Assembly (NCBI RefSeq): GCF_047675955.1
Contig: NC_132927.1
Coordinates: 66,507,702 to 66,571,701 of the forward strand
Source of the DNA: Chlorocebus sabaeus
Taxonomy: Eukaryota; Chordata; Mammalia; Primates; Cercopithecidae
Length of the DNA: 64,000 nt
Direction: 5' to 3'
Of this stretch, positions 1 to 11,009 are shown piece after piece (the stretch's first letter is position 1; every line of letters begins with the position of its first letter). The position numbers were made by a program, and so were the translations under genes. The notes below the pieces were generated by a model. That model saw only the letters and a list, made by a program, of their open reading frames with translations, was not told the origin of the DNA and ran no database searches.

Positions 1-249
1 TAACCAGTGCTGGGAACAAAAAGGACGTGGAAGCCAGGTCAGGCCTCTGGCATCAGGGAAGAGGAATGGTTTCTGCTGAGCTAGTCAGAAGCCCAAGGGA
101 CAAACATAATCTAGGGGGCCTTAATCTAGGCCCATCACTAGATTAAAGGAGTGATGGGCCTCACTGGGGTCTTCATGGGCTGGACCGGATTCCCAGCTGG
201 GGCACCTGAGAACCCTGGCCTTGAAACCTCCCCAACCAAGGCACTGGGT

Positions 250-996
250 GTATTTGTCCATTTTGCATTGCTATCAAGGAATACCTGGGACTGGGTAGCT
301 TATAAGAAAAAATGGTTGGGCCAGGCGCGGTGGCGCAAGCCTGTAATCCCAGCACTTTGGGAGGCCGAGACGGGCGGATCACGAGGTCAGGAGATCGAGA
401 CCATCCTGGCTAACCCGGTGAAACCCCGTCTCTACTAAAAAAATACAAAAAACTAGCCGGGCGAGGTGGCGGGCGCCTGTAGTCCCAGCTACTCGGGAGG
501 CTGAGGCAGGAGAATGGCGTGAACCCGGGAGGCGGAGCTTGCAGTGAGCTGAGATCCGGCCACTGCACTCCAGCTCTGGGCGACAGAGCGAGACTCCGTC
601 TCAAAAAAAAAAAAAGAAAAAAGAGAAAATGGTTGATGTGGTTCACTGTTCTGCAGACTGTACAAGAAGCATGGCACGAGCATCTGCTTCTGATGAGGCT
701 TCAGGAAGCTTTCATTCATGATGGAAGAGAAAGGGGAGCAGGCATGTCACGTGGTGAGTCAGGGAGCAAAGGGCGGGGTGGGGGAGGGCAGGAGGTCCCA
801 GACTCTTTAAAAACCAGATCTCCTGTGAACTAACAGAGTGAGATCTCACTCATTACTATGAGGATGAGGATTGCACCAAGACATTCATGACGGATCCACC
901 CCCATGACCCAGACACTCCCATTAGGCTCCACCTCCAACACTGGGGATCAACTTTCATCTGGAGATTTGGAGGGGACAAATATTCACACTATACCA
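250..996 (-). repeat. MLT1-like MaLR LTR, split by an Alu
   Basis: Antisense MaLR-type LTR. The left part (about 250-318) has the 'tccattttgcattgctat...actgggtagcttataa' signature. The rest resumes after the Alu and ends near 996 with the antisense LTR start. Family level is fairly sure; the subfamily is not. Confidence 0.7.
319..621 (+). repeat. AluY, Old World monkey (YRa-like) type
   Basis: Full-length Alu with 'ctagccgggcgaggtggcgg' and 'gagatccggccactgc', features of the cercopithecoid AluYRa group, and a poly-A tail. It is flanked by copies of aaaatggttg and sits inside the MLT1 LTR. It is one of the youngest elements here. Confidence 0.85.
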
Positions 997-1089
997 TTGC
1001 ACAAAAGGCTCAGGTCATCCTGAAAAACAATCCTTCAGGCAGAGAACAGGGCTAGGACAGGCTTTGGACAGGAAGGACAGGCTCCAAAT

Positions 1090-1190
1090 TAGACTCCTGG
1101 TTCCTGCTGGGAGGGCTGGGAAAAGTGGCCACTGCTCTCTGAGCTTCAGTTGCACCATCTATGAAAATGGAACTGCACAAGGATGACACA
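1090..1190 (+). repeat. MIR SINE fragment
   Basis: Contains the MIR core pattern of a sentence-like 'ctctgagcttcagttgcaccatc' followed by 'tatgaaaatgg'. It is old and diverged. Confidence 0.5.
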
Positions 1191-1267
1191 CAAATTCATG
1201 AGACGTCCCATGAGAAAAGAAAGACCCAAGAAAGATGCACCCATTCTAACCAGAAAGATGCACTCCA

Positions 1268-1566
1268 GCCAGGCAAGGTGTCTCACATCTGGAATCCCAA
1301 CGCTTCGGGAGGTCGAGGTGGGCAAATCACTTGAGCCCAGGAGTTAAAGACCAGCCTGGGCAACATGACACAACCCCATCTCTACAAAATACACAAAAAT
1401 TAGTCGAGTGTGGTGGTGGCAACTGTCGTCCCAGCTGCCCAGGAGGCTGAGGTGGGAGGCTCACCTGAGCCCAGGAGGTCAAGGCTGCAGTGAGCTGTGA
1501 TCATACCACTGCACTCCAGCCTTGGCAACAGAGTGAGACCTTGTCTCAAACAAAACAAAAGAAAAA
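1268..1566 (+). repeat. Alu (old J/S type)
   Basis: Diverged full-length Alu flanked by imperfect copies of aaagatgcactcc / aaagatgcattcc. Confidence 0.8.
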
Positions 1567-1773
1567 AAGATGCATTCCGCCGGAAGCCTGCTGGGAACCC
1601 CTCATGCATGGACTGACTCTCTACCCCAAGTGTCCTGATGGTTGCAAGGGCTGACACATGACTCTGCAGATCAGGGCACCTTGTCTACCAGGCACAGCTA
1701 GCACTATGCCCTGGGCCCACAATACCAGCAGGGGCCTGCAAAAATGCTTTAACCTTTTTTAAATCAGAAGAGC

Positions 1774-2082
1774 AGGCTGGATGCAGTGGTCCATGCCTGT
1801 AATTCCAGCACTTTGGGAGGCCCAGGTGGGCAAATCGCTTGAGTTCATGAGTTTGAGACCAGCCTGGGCAACATGGTGAAACCCCATCTCTACAAAAGAT
1901 ACACAAATTAGCCGGATGTGATGGTGCATACCTGTAGTCCCAGCTACTCAGAAGGCTAAGGTGGGAGAATGGTTTGAGCCCGGGAGGCAGAGGTTTCAGT
2001 GAGCCGAGGTGGCACCACTGCATTCCAGCCTGGGTGATAGAGCCAGAACTTGTCTCAAAAATTTAAAAATTTAAAATTAAAT
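1774..2082 (+). repeat. Alu
   Basis: Full-length Alu with AT-rich tail. The TSD aaatcagaagagc / aaatcagaagaac lies at 1761 and 2083. Confidence 0.85.
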
Positions 2083-2095
2083 AAATCAGAAGAAC

Positions 2096-2355
2096 ACAAG
2101 AATATGATCTGCCCTTGATAATATTTCTCTTTCTACCAATACAATCATAAAATATAATTTTAATACGTTTTATGGAGAAAAGAGACCACAAAAATCATAC
2201 CACGGCTCTGCTTGAAGTGCAGGTAATTGAAATTTCACTCTTAGTGATTTCTGCATTAAATGCAGGTCCCTGAGGACCTGGGGCTTCCAGACTCCCTCGG
2301 GGTAAATGTTTGTCAGCCAGTGCTCCTAATAACAGTGGAAAGAAACAGCCAGAGA
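2096..2355. other. Unassigned intergenic DNA
   Basis: AT-rich then mixed sequence between two Alus. No gene or clear repeat was recognised. Confidence 0.4.
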
Positions 2356-2612
2356 GGACAGGGCGCGGTGGCTCACGTCTGTAATCCCAGCACTTTGGGA
2401 AGCTGAGGCTGGCAGATCACATAAGATCAGGAGTTCGAGACCAGCCTGGCCAACATGAAACCCATCTCTACTAAAAATACAAAAATTAGTGGGGTGTGGT
2501 GGCACGTGCCTGTCCCAGCTACTCAGGAAGCTGAGGCGGGAGAATCCCTTGAACCCAGGAGGCGGAGGTTGTGGTGAGCCGAGATGGCTCCACTGCACTC
2601 CAGCCTGGGCGA
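2356..2612 (+). repeat. 3'-truncated Alu
   Basis: Alu that stops at 'cagcctgggcga' with no tail and no terminal poly-A. It abuts the CTCF-like motif. Confidence 0.75.
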
Positions 2613-2629
2613 CCTCTAGGGGGCAGTGT
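2611..2629 (+). promoter_or_regulatory. CTCF-like motif
   Basis: The sequence gacctctagggggcagtg matches the general CTCF core CCASYAGRKGGCRSY at all but one position (T in place of A after CC). It reads on the plus strand. The motif is seen in sequence; binding is inferred. Confidence 0.5.
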
Positions 2630-3079
2630 TGATAGCGGTAAGGAGTGGCTGAAGATGTTGCTAAGGGTTGGACTTGACCTTAAGCACACTTTTTCTATTA
2701 GCTCCGCTGGAACTGCCCTCACTCCATGCTAATTGGATTAATGGTCAATAGCATAAATACATGGACAAATAGGCTAACAGGTTAGTTTGAAATCATAAAT
2801 GAAATTAAGTGCACAGAGCCCTCACCTCTGGAGAAAGAGGCAAGATTGTAATCAGTGGAGTACAACCAGGCATCCCCACCTTCAAGGGGCTCAGTGCCTA
2901 GAGAGAAAGATGCAGAAGGAAACAAATAATCACAAACTAATGTTACACTAAAGGGACAGCAGGAATGCAGAAGAGGAAAAAGTTATGCCTCAAAGAGTCA
3001 GGGATGATTTCGCGAAGAGGCTGCATTTACAGTGGGTCTTGATGGATGTCTAGGAATTTGCCAAATGAAGAATCAATGT
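2630..3079. other. Unassigned intergenic DNA
   Basis: No coding signature. It probably holds very old repeat debris, but nothing can be named. Confidence 0.4.
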
Positions 3080-3300
3080 GAGATGATGAAGGAACATGAC
3101 ATTTGGACTCAAGCAGGCCAATGCTTCAATCCCAGCCTTGTTCTTTTCTATCGATGTGACCAGAGACAAGTTATTTCACCTTTCTGAGATTGTTTCCTTA
3201 TCCATAAGATACCTACAATTAGGAATTCCTTAGAGGATTAAAGGCAATAACATACATACAATCCCTGGCACGTGATAGGCTTTTTGTAAATAGTAGCTAC
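3080..3300 (+). repeat. MIR SINE
   Basis: Typical MIR order: 'gtgaccagagacaagttatttcacctttctgag', then 'gtttccttatccataagat', then a tail with 'ggattaaaggcaat'. Confidence 0.65.
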
Positions 3301-3394
3301 TAAAAGGAGATGTGTTGGAAACTGAGGGTTTGTACAAAGGTGCATTGCAAGCATGAGTCACACAAAATTGGGGAGAGGGTGGGCCAGAAGCGTG

Positions 3395-3600
3395 GGATTC
3401 CAGAGAACCTGGGTCTGAATCTCTTGCAGTCCTTGACGTATCAGCTGTGTGGCCCTGGGTGAGTTATTAACTTCTCTGCAACTGTAAAATTGGGTAATGA
3501 CGGCACAGCCTTGGAGAGCTATTGTGATGATACAATGAGTTAGTGCAAGTAAAATGCCCAGTGCAGAGTGAGCCATCAGCAAATGGCAGCTATTACTGCT
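3395..3600 (+). repeat. MIR SINE
   Basis: MIR pattern with 'agctgtgtggccctgggtgagtta', then 'cttctctgcaactgtaaaattggg' and a 'gatgatacaatgagtta' tail. Confidence 0.65.
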
Positions 3601-3734
3601 GTTTCATCATCACCCTTGCTTTTTTGTCATCATTGGGAAGAGGAAGTGAGGGACTGGGGCTGAGAATGAACAGATCATATCTGACCCTCCACCGATCTTG
3701 ATATGCTATATTGATTGGTTTATGATCCCTTCAT

Positions 3735-3828
3735 TGTCCCTCCCTATTAGAATATAACCTCCAGTGAGATGGGCTCGTTGTCTTGTTCACTGCTCTATGC
3801 CCAGTGTCTAGCAGAGCGCCTGACACAT
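3735..3828 (+). repeat. L2 3' end fragment
   Basis: Pattern 'agaatataacctccagtgag...cactgctctatgcccagtgtctagcagagcgcctgacacatag' typical of the L2 3' region. Confidence 0.6.
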
Positions 3829-4300
3829 AGGACAGTCGGCCCTCCCTATCCATGGATTCTGCATCCACGGATTCAACCATCCTCTGATTGAAAATATCCA
3901 GGGTCCGGCATGATGGCTCACAGCACTTTGGGAGGCCAAGACAGGCAACTAACTTGAGTCCAGGAGCTCAAGACCAGCCTGGGCAACACGGTAAAATTCT
4001 GTCTGTACAAAAATATGCAAAAAAAAAAAAAAAAAATTAGCCAGGCATGGTGGTGCATGCATGTAGTGCCAGATACTGGAGAGGCTGAGGTGGGAGGATC
4101 ACCCAAGCCTGGGAAGTTGAGGCTGCAGTGAGCCGAGCTGTGATCACACCACTGCACTCCAGCATGGCTGACAGAATGAGACCATGTCTCAAAAGAAAAT
4201 ATTCAGGAAAACAATTCTACGAAGTTCCAAAAAGCAAAATTTGCATTTGCTATGCACTGAGTGCATTGAATCTATATAAATGAAGTGATGTGTAAGCATT
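3829..4300 (+). repeat. Tigger-like DNA transposon remnant split by an Alu
   Basis: Starts with 'cagtcggccctccctatcca' followed by 'ggattcaaccatcctctga', a mariner/Tigger-type terminus. It continues after the Alu at about 4195-4300. The family is tentative. Confidence 0.45.
3903..4194 (+). repeat. Alu
   Basis: Alu with an early internal deletion (promoter A-box region shortened). TSD gaaaatatccagg / gaaaatattcagg. Confidence 0.8.
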
Positions 4301-4499
4301 GTCTCTCCTTCCGCCTTATGCCCCTCATTCAAATTCTTTCTTCTGAGGAGGCAAGAACTGAGGTTGCTGCAGACCCATATGGATTCACCACCACTAACAG
4401 TACTATGCTAAACCCTTTTGTGTATTTTATTTCACTTAATGCTCAAAGCAATCCTAAGGGGAATGTTTTTTATTCCCATTAGACAGATGAAAAACTGAG

Positions 4500-4680
4500 A
4501 CAAACTAGGTGGTCCGAAGCAATAGAAATGTATTCTCTCCCATAGTTTTGAAGGTTACGAGTTCTCTCTTTATAAAAACACCAGTCACACTGGAGTAAGG
4601 GCCCACCCTACATTAATATTAACCCACCCAACTTAATTAATTATATCTAAGGTCATGCAGTCATTAGATGTCATTCATGT
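4500..4680 (-). repeat. MLT1-like LTR fragment
   Basis: Antisense MLT1 signature 'acaccagtcacactggagtaagggcccaccctac' and 'aacttaattaattatatct'. Confidence 0.55.
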
Positions 4681-4809
4681 GACCATCCTCTCAATCCCCA
4701 GGTTTCTGTGGAGCGTTAAGGGAACACCTTCACTGCTATTTGAGTCTCACCGCGTGTCATAGCTTCAAGTAACCAGTGTCATTTGCAAACCTGGATGGAA
4801 ACCCTTGGG

Positions 4810-5149
4810 GGTTTGTATCAGTTTGCTTTTGCTACAGTAATCCTGCATAACAAAAAAGTCTCAAAACCTCAGTGGCGTACAACAATGAGCACTGGTTCGG
4901 CTCACGTGGCCCCGCTCTTGGCCACGTGTCTCTAATCCTCCTAATGAGTCTGCAAGCTGCCTGGAGCATTCTTCTCACGGTGATGGCAGAGGCACAAGAG
5001 GGCCAGTAGAGACGCAAAAGATCAAGCATAAATGATTAAACATCACTTCCATCGGACTGCATAACCAACACCAGTCACATGGCCAACCCAAAGTCAAGGG
5101 CAGGAAAACATACACCACCCATGGAAATGAGGGGGCTGCAAAGTCACAT
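4810..5149 (-). repeat. Unclassified interspersed repeat, probably LTR-derived
   Basis: Has the look of a medium-reiterated LTR: 'gtatcagtttgcttttgctaca' at the left and 'gctgcaaagtcacatt' at the right. The family is not assigned. Confidence 0.4.
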
Positions 5150-5886
5150 TGTTACCAGAAAGGGGTCCCAATCCAGACCCCAAGAGAGAGTTCTAGGATC
5201 TCACCCAAGAAAGACAGGGCCAGTGCATAACGTGAAAAGCAAGTTTATTAGGAAAATAAAGGAATAAAGAATGCCTACTCCATAGGAAGAGCAGCCCTGA
5301 GGGCTGCTGGCTGCCCATTTTTATGGATATTTCTTGATTATATGCTAAACAAGTGGTGGATTATTCATGAGTTTTCTGGGAAAAAGGTGGGCAAGTGCTG
5401 GAACTGAGGGTTCCTCCCATTTTTAGACCATATAGGGTAACTTCCTGATGTTGCTGTGGCATTTGTAAACTGTCGTGGTGCTGGTGGGAGTGTCTTTTAG
5501 CCTGCTAATGCATTATGGTTAGTATATAATGAGCAGTGAGGATGGCTGGAGGTCACTCTTGTTGCCTTCTTGGCTTTGGTGGGTTTCAGCTGGCTTATTT
5601 ACTGCAACCTGTTTTATCAGCATGGTCTTTATGACCTGTATCTTGTGCTGACGTCCTATCTCATCCTGTGACTTAGAACACCTAACGTCCTGGGAAGGCA
5701 GCCAGTAGGTCTCAGCCTCATTTTATCCAACAGCTCACTGCAAGCTCCGCCTCCCAGGTTCACGCCATTCTCCTGCCTCAGCCTCCCGAGTAGCTGGGAC
5801 TACAGGCGCCACCACCACGCCCGTCAGCCTCATTTTATCCAACCCCTATTCAAGATGGAGTTGCTGTGATTCCAATGCCTCTGACA
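5150..5886 (-). repeat. Solo ERV LTR, antisense
   Basis: About 740 bp unit bounded by TG...CA (tgttacc at 5150, ctgaca at 5886) and flanked by 4-bp acat at 5146-5149 and 5887-5890, as expected for an ERV1 integration. On the minus strand it has an aataaacttgc poly-A region. No internal genes are attached. It carries an odd Alu fragment with a 20-bp duplication at 5712-5843. Confidence 0.65.
5732..5823 (-). repeat. Internal Alu fragment flanked by a 20-bp direct repeat
   Basis: A 92-bp antisense AluY-like piece from the middle of an Alu, lacking both Alu ends and any poly-A. The 20-bp sequence tcagcctcattttatccaac occurs exactly on each side (5712-5731 and 5824-5843). Confidence 0.8.
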
Positions 5887-6369
5887 ACATGGCAAAAGGT
5901 GTGGATTCAGGGAAAAGGGGAGATTTGTGGTCGTTCTCTCTCTCTCTTCCTTGGTACCTGGCAGCATTTGGGGATACAAATGAGACATGGGAAGGTCCAG
6001 AGGACAAAGGATTTGCTGACTTCTCTCCTCCCCCTCACTGGGATGAACTGGTGTTGCTTTGACTAGTCACACTTCAGTGTGTTGTGAAAAAATATTCACT
6101 GTACTTTTTCTTTACTTCATTGTATCTCATGATAATATTAATGATAATATAATTTACAGTTGTCTGAGTCTTGAAAGACTACAAGGCATTTATTGTCTTA
6201 CTGTTCCTCATATTACCCTGGAAAGCATGCAGAGGGGGGAGTGAGCCCATGATGATATATAATTAATAACAACAGCAACAATAGCAGCTGGCACTTCATC
6301 AGCTCTTGCTTTGTTCCAGGCACTGATGAACAAAACAGACTCATTTAAGACAGAGTAATTGCTCATCAC
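5887..6369. other. Unassigned intergenic DNA
   Basis: No gene, promoter or clear repeat was recognised. Confidence 0.4.
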
Positions 6370-6790
6370 TGGGGCTCTGGAATCAGAATCTGCCTAGGAA
6401 CCTCAGGGGGTCTGCTTCACAGCTGTGTGGACTGGGGCAACTTACTTAACCTTTCTGTATTCATTTCCTAAAGCTGCTGCAACAAATCACCACCAACTTG
6501 GTGGCTTAAAACAACAGAAATTTATTCTCTCCCACAGTTCTGAAGGTTAGAATGTGGAGACCTCATGATAAGTAAGCAACAAGGAGGAAGGGGCCCCAGG
6601 TAGGGGAGGGCCCCAGAGGGGAGGAACAATGAAAAATTGTTCTGAGAGACCAGCTCATCACAAATAAACTGCAGGCACCACAACTTCGTTCTGCAGGTAG
6701 CCCCTCTGGCACAACCCCATAAAACTTCCCTCCAGCCCCTGCCTCTTTGCAGACGGCCCCTTCTCTGCTGTGCTGCCCATTGCTTGCTTG

Positions 6791-6881
6791 GTATTTCTTT
6801 CTTTTCTTTTCTTTCTCTCTTTCTCTCTTTCTCTCTTTCTCTCTTTCTCTTTCTTTCTTTCTTTCTTTCTCTTTCTTTCCT

Positions 6882-6950
<69 letters not shown>

Positions 6951-7045
6951 TTTCTTTCCCTTTCTTCTTTCTTTCTTTTTCTTCCTTTCTTCTTTCTTCT
7001 TTCTTCCTTTTCTTTCTCTCTTTCTTTCTTTCTTTTTTCTTTCCT
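6791..7045. repeat. (CTTT)n pyrimidine microsatellite
   Basis: About 250 bp of ctttn repeats with tcc interruptions, lying on the poly-T side of the antisense Alu. It is an expanded Alu tail. Long ORFs on both strands here (poly-Ser/Phe/Leu or poly-Lys/Glu/Arg) are artefacts. Confidence 0.9.
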
Positions 7046-7323
7046 TTTTTTTTTTTGAGACTGAACCCAGGCTGGAGTGCAGTGGCATGATCTTAGCTCA
7101 CTACAACCTCTGCCTCCCTGTTTCAAGTGATTCTCGTTCCTCAGCCTCCTGAGTAGCTTGGATTACGGGTGCCCACCATCCCACCTGGCTAATTTTTGTA
7201 TTTTTATCAGAGACAGAGTTTCACCATGTTGGCCAGGGTGGTCTTGAACTCCTGACCTCAAGTGATCCACCTGCCTCAGCCCCCCAAAGTTCTGGGATTG
7301 CAGGCATGAGCCACCGCACCCAG
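7046..7323 (-). repeat. Alu, antisense
   Basis: Alu whose tail grew into the adjacent microsatellite. The TSD is cccattgcttgctt before the microsatellite (about 6777) and cccattgctttctt after the Alu (7325). Confidence 0.85.
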
Positions 7324-8332
7324 CCCCATTGCTTTCTTGTAATGTATTTTTATACTGTCTCTAATAAATCTTTTTTCTGCTTTTCTTCACCCACAACTCT
7401 CTTGGCAAATTCCTTTACCACTCATGCCACTGGGCCCAGCTAGTCACTACCTATGACACAGAAGTCCTCTCTGTATAAGAACACCAGTCATACTGGAGTA
7501 AGGGTCCACTCTATGTTGGTATTAATCCACCCAACTTAACTAATTATGTCTGCAATGACCCAATTTCAAATAAGGTCCCGTTTTAAGGTTCATGGGTTTT
7601 GGGAGGACACTAGCCAACTCGGTACACTCTCAAAGACTTGTTTCTTTCCTTTTCCATCTATGAAATGGTGCTGTTAATAGGTTCTATGTTAGAGGATTGA
7701 TACGAGGATTGGGCAAGAAATGGCTGGACAGCTCTTGGTTCAGAGTCTGTCACACTGAAAGTGCTCATCATATAGAAGCTGTCATAATCACTCCACTTCG
7801 TAGTTGAAGAAACCAGATCCAGAAACGGAAAGTTGGTTGTGCTCCTCTGTGTGATGGAGCCAAGTTTTCTAATTCCTGAGCCAGTATGGCATGCATACAG
7901 TAGATGCTTAATAAATGTTCCATGACAATGTAAACCAAAATTAATATTTGAAGCCCCTCAACCAATGGAATGGACCTCTCCTGTCAGCCAAGGCATCCCT
8001 AAACTATCCTGATGGGAAGTGGGGTTGGATGTGCCTCATTACAACCTCCACCTTTGGGAATTCAGGCACAGCTGACCAGCTTTTAAAGACATTAAAACAG
8101 AGACCTTAAGGCCGATAAAGCAGACTCTTGGCAGCAATGAGATACCAACATGACAGATAGCAGGCCTTAGAAGAAATCAAAGCATTTTGCCCCAAAATAT
8201 ATTTCTTTGACATATTTTGAAATGGCTTTGCAAAGCTGTCTCTTGTGGGAAAAACCCTCCCTTTCTAGGAATTTTCCTGATCGAGGAGAGAATTAACTAA
8301 GAGTCTGCCACTTTTTAAAGTCTAATAAGAAA

Positions 8333-8631
8333 CTTTTTTTTTTTTGAGGCGGAGTCTCACTTTGTCGCCCAGGCTGGCGTGCAGTGGCACGATCTCTGCT
8401 CACTACAAGCTCCGCCTCCCTGGTTCATGCCATTCTCCTGCCTTAGCCTCCCCAGTAGCTGGGACTACAGGTGCCTGCCACCATGCCTGGCTAATTTTTT
8501 TGTGTGTTTTTAGTAGAGACGGGGTTTCACTGTGTTAGCCAGTGAATCTGCCCTGGCTCCTGACCTCGTGATCCGCCGGCCTCAGCCTCCCAAAGTGCTG
8601 GGATTACAGGCATGAGCCACCGCACCTGGCC
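8333..8631 (-). repeat. Alu, antisense
   Basis: AluY-like element inside the LTR; flanked by taagaaac / caagaaac. Confidence 0.85.
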
Positions 8632-8979
8632 AAGAAACATTTACAATTTAGTCTCTCTGAAGCCTGCAGCCTGGAGGTTTCATCTGCCTAATAAAAACCT
8701 TGGTCTTCACAATCCCTTATCTTAACCTCGACACTTTCTTCCATTGATTCCAGGTCTTTAGATAAACTCTTTCAATCAATTGCCAATCAGGAAATCTTCG
8801 AATTCACCTATGGCCTGGAAGCACCCCCTACTGCTCTTGCCACCCCAATCTCCACTTCAAGTTGTCCCCACTTTCTGGACAGAATCAATGTAAATCTTAC
8901 ATGTATTGACTGATGACTTATGTCTTCCTAAAACATAAAATCAAGCTGTAGCCTGACCACTTTAGGCACATATTCTCAG

Positions 8980-9675
8980 TTTGACCACCCAATGGGTTCA
9001 CCTTGCCTGCTGCCTAGACAGAGCCAATTTCTCAAGACAGGGGAATTGCAACAGAGAAAGAGTAATTCTTGCAGAGCTGGCTGTGTGGGAGACTGGGGTT
9101 TTATCGTTACTCAAATCAGTCTCCACGAGCATTTGGGGATCAGAGTTTTTAAGGATAACTTGGTGGGTTGGGGGAAGTCAGCTAGCCAGGAGTGCTGATT
9201 GGTTAGGTAGGAGATAAAATCATAGGGAATTGAAGCTGTCTTCTTGCACTGAGTCAGCTCATGAGTGGGGGCCACAAGATTAGATGAGCCAGTTCATTGA
9301 TCCGGTGGTGCCAGCTGATCCACCAAGTGCAGGGTCTGCAAAATATCTCAAGCACTGATCTTAGGAGCAGTTTAGGGAATGTCAGAATCTTGTAGCCTCC
9401 AGCTGCATGGCTCTTAAACCATAATTTCTAATCTTGAGGCTAATTTGCTAGTCCTACAAAGGCAATCTAATCCCCAGGCAAGAAGGAGGTTTGTTTTGGG
9501 AAAGGGATGTCATCGTCTTTGTTTTAAACTATAAACCATGATAAGTTTCTCCTAAAGTTAGTTCAGCCTATGCCCAGGAATAAGCAAGGACAGTGTGGAG
9601 GTTGGAAGCAAGATGGAGTTGGCTATGTCAAATTTCATTCACTATCTCAGTGACAATTTAGCAATGGCAGTTTCA
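8980..9675 (-). repeat. ERV LTR nested in another LTR
   Basis: About 700 bp antisense LTR bounded by identical 4-bp tcag (8976-8979 and 9676-9679). Host LTR sequence resumes directly on each side. The sense strand starts tgaaactgccattgc. The family is not named with confidence. Confidence 0.65.
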
Positions 9676-9776
9676 TCAGGACCTTCTGAGGCTGTGTCAT
9701 GGGCATGTCCTTAACCCTGGCAAAATAAACTTCTAAGATGATTGAGACCTGTCTTACGTACTTTTTGGTTTACAGC

Positions 9777-10210
9777 AACAATCTGAAATCCAGTGGGTAT
9801 GGAGCCCTGTGATCACTCAGGGTTGGAACCTAGAGGCCTAGAACGCAAGCCCTCTGACTATGAGAGTTTTCCACCTCTACCCCTGCTCCCTGGCTCTTCT
9901 CTGCCTTTAAAACCAGCTTTTTATTCCACTGCTCTCTGCTGGGGGTTAGGGCTGACACACCTGGATAATAATGTTTGCCACTAATTTTGCAAATGGGATT
10001 CCATTAATTAATCAGCCTGTTGCTGGCAGCTGCCTGGCTGGAATTCTTTCAGCAGCTGGCTTTTTGGCTGTTAAAATGCCACAGGGACTTGTTGCTTAAT
10101 GCATTTTCCCAGGGAGTTTGTTCTGTCAAGAAGGCTTTGCCAAAACAGAGAAAGCCAAAATTCCTGTTAACGAATTGCACCTAATCTTATCTCCACGTGG
10201 GCTTCACTAG
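9777..10210. other. Non-repeat intergenic DNA with E-box and homeodomain-type motifs
   Basis: No transposon signature. It holds two CAGCTG E-boxes (10027-10032, 10053-10058) and attaattaat (10003-10012). It could be a regulatory element, but this is inference only. Confidence 0.35.
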
Positions 10211-11009
10211 CTGATTCCTCCTGGGAGTTCAGGAAGCTTGTGGGAACATGTATGTATGCACTGGAAGCGGGGGTGAGGTCTGCTGGCATAATGTGGGCAA
10301 GTTTGGGCAGAGCTGGGCCCAAGCAGATTGTGGTAGAGATAGAGGTCAGCTCAGAGGTCAGCTCAGATGGGGCTGTTTGGCTCTTGTCCCAGCACCCATC
10401 TGTACCACCCTCCCACCATGGCTTCAGTTCTATTCTCTGTCATTTCCCCCATACACAAGCCACTGGATCAGACTAAGGTCTCAGGAAACAGGCACAAAAC
10501 AGACATGGCCACTGAAATCTTGGCTCAAACAGGGGATAAGGCAAACATAACCTCCCTAATTAAGTCAATGAATGAAAAGACCTTCAGAAAAGAAGGCAGG
10601 AACGCAATCTGCTGAGAGGATCATAAAATGTTTTATTGACAGGTGGCATCTGAGTGGGTCTAGAAGGTTGAATGGGAATTCAATGGCTGCTGGCAGAGTT
10701 ACAAGCATGAGAAAAAGCAGGGAGGTGGGAATCCCAGGGCATATATGAGAAACATTGATTTCAGCCAATTTGGCTGAAAAACAGGGAATTAGAAGCAACT
10801 AGAGAGGCGATAACAAATAATAATAACAATCCCCTCCGAGAAGTCAATCTGTAAATCAACAAGCACTAGAAAATGTCTACAAGCTCATCAGAGTCCCAGT
10901 TTCTTAATGTGATGGGTGATCCAGAAGCAATTAGTAAGCCCTCAGCAAGGGTGTCCCCAAGGCTGCAGCTAAAACACACTTCCACCCACAGCCCAGCCCC
11001 TGGGACTCC
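10211..11009. other. Unassigned intergenic DNA
   Basis: Three overlapping short frames near 10240-10615 show no family resemblance and no splice context. Nothing supportable was seen. Confidence 0.4.

Larger units (their letters stand above)
6465..7630 (-). repeat. MLT1-like LTR split by an Alu
   Basis: The left part has 'attcatttcctaaagctgctgcaacaaatcacc'. The right part has 'aacaccagtcatactggagtaagggtcc' and 'caaataaggtcccgttttaa'. It is antisense and nested in a MIR. Confidence 0.65.
6370..7790 (+). repeat. MIR split by an LTR
   Basis: The left MIR half (to about 6464) ends in 'acttacttaacctttctgt'. The right half resumes near 7632 with 'tccatctatgaaatggtgctgttaatag'. The intervening DNA is an MLT1-like LTR that itself holds an Alu. 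Confidence 0.55.
7985..9776 (+). repeat. ERV LTR, copy 1 of a family present three times here
   Basis: LTR related to those at 34124-34845 and 41850-42870. Shared blocks include 'ccccaaaatatatttcttt', 'tctcttgtgggaaaaa', 'ggtctttagataaact' and 'atgtattgactgatgac'. It ends with 'aataaacttctaagatga' near 9730. It is interrupted by an Alu (8333-8631) and by another LTR (8980-9675). Ends are approximate. Confidence 0.6.

Noticed and set aside
6522..7152. Long Lys/Glu/Arg and Ser/Phe/Leu frames on both strands
   Set aside because: They are translations of the CTTT microsatellite and adjoining Alu.
8820..8840. Weak CTCF-like match (accccctactgctc)
   Set aside because: Several core mismatches; lies in an old LTR.
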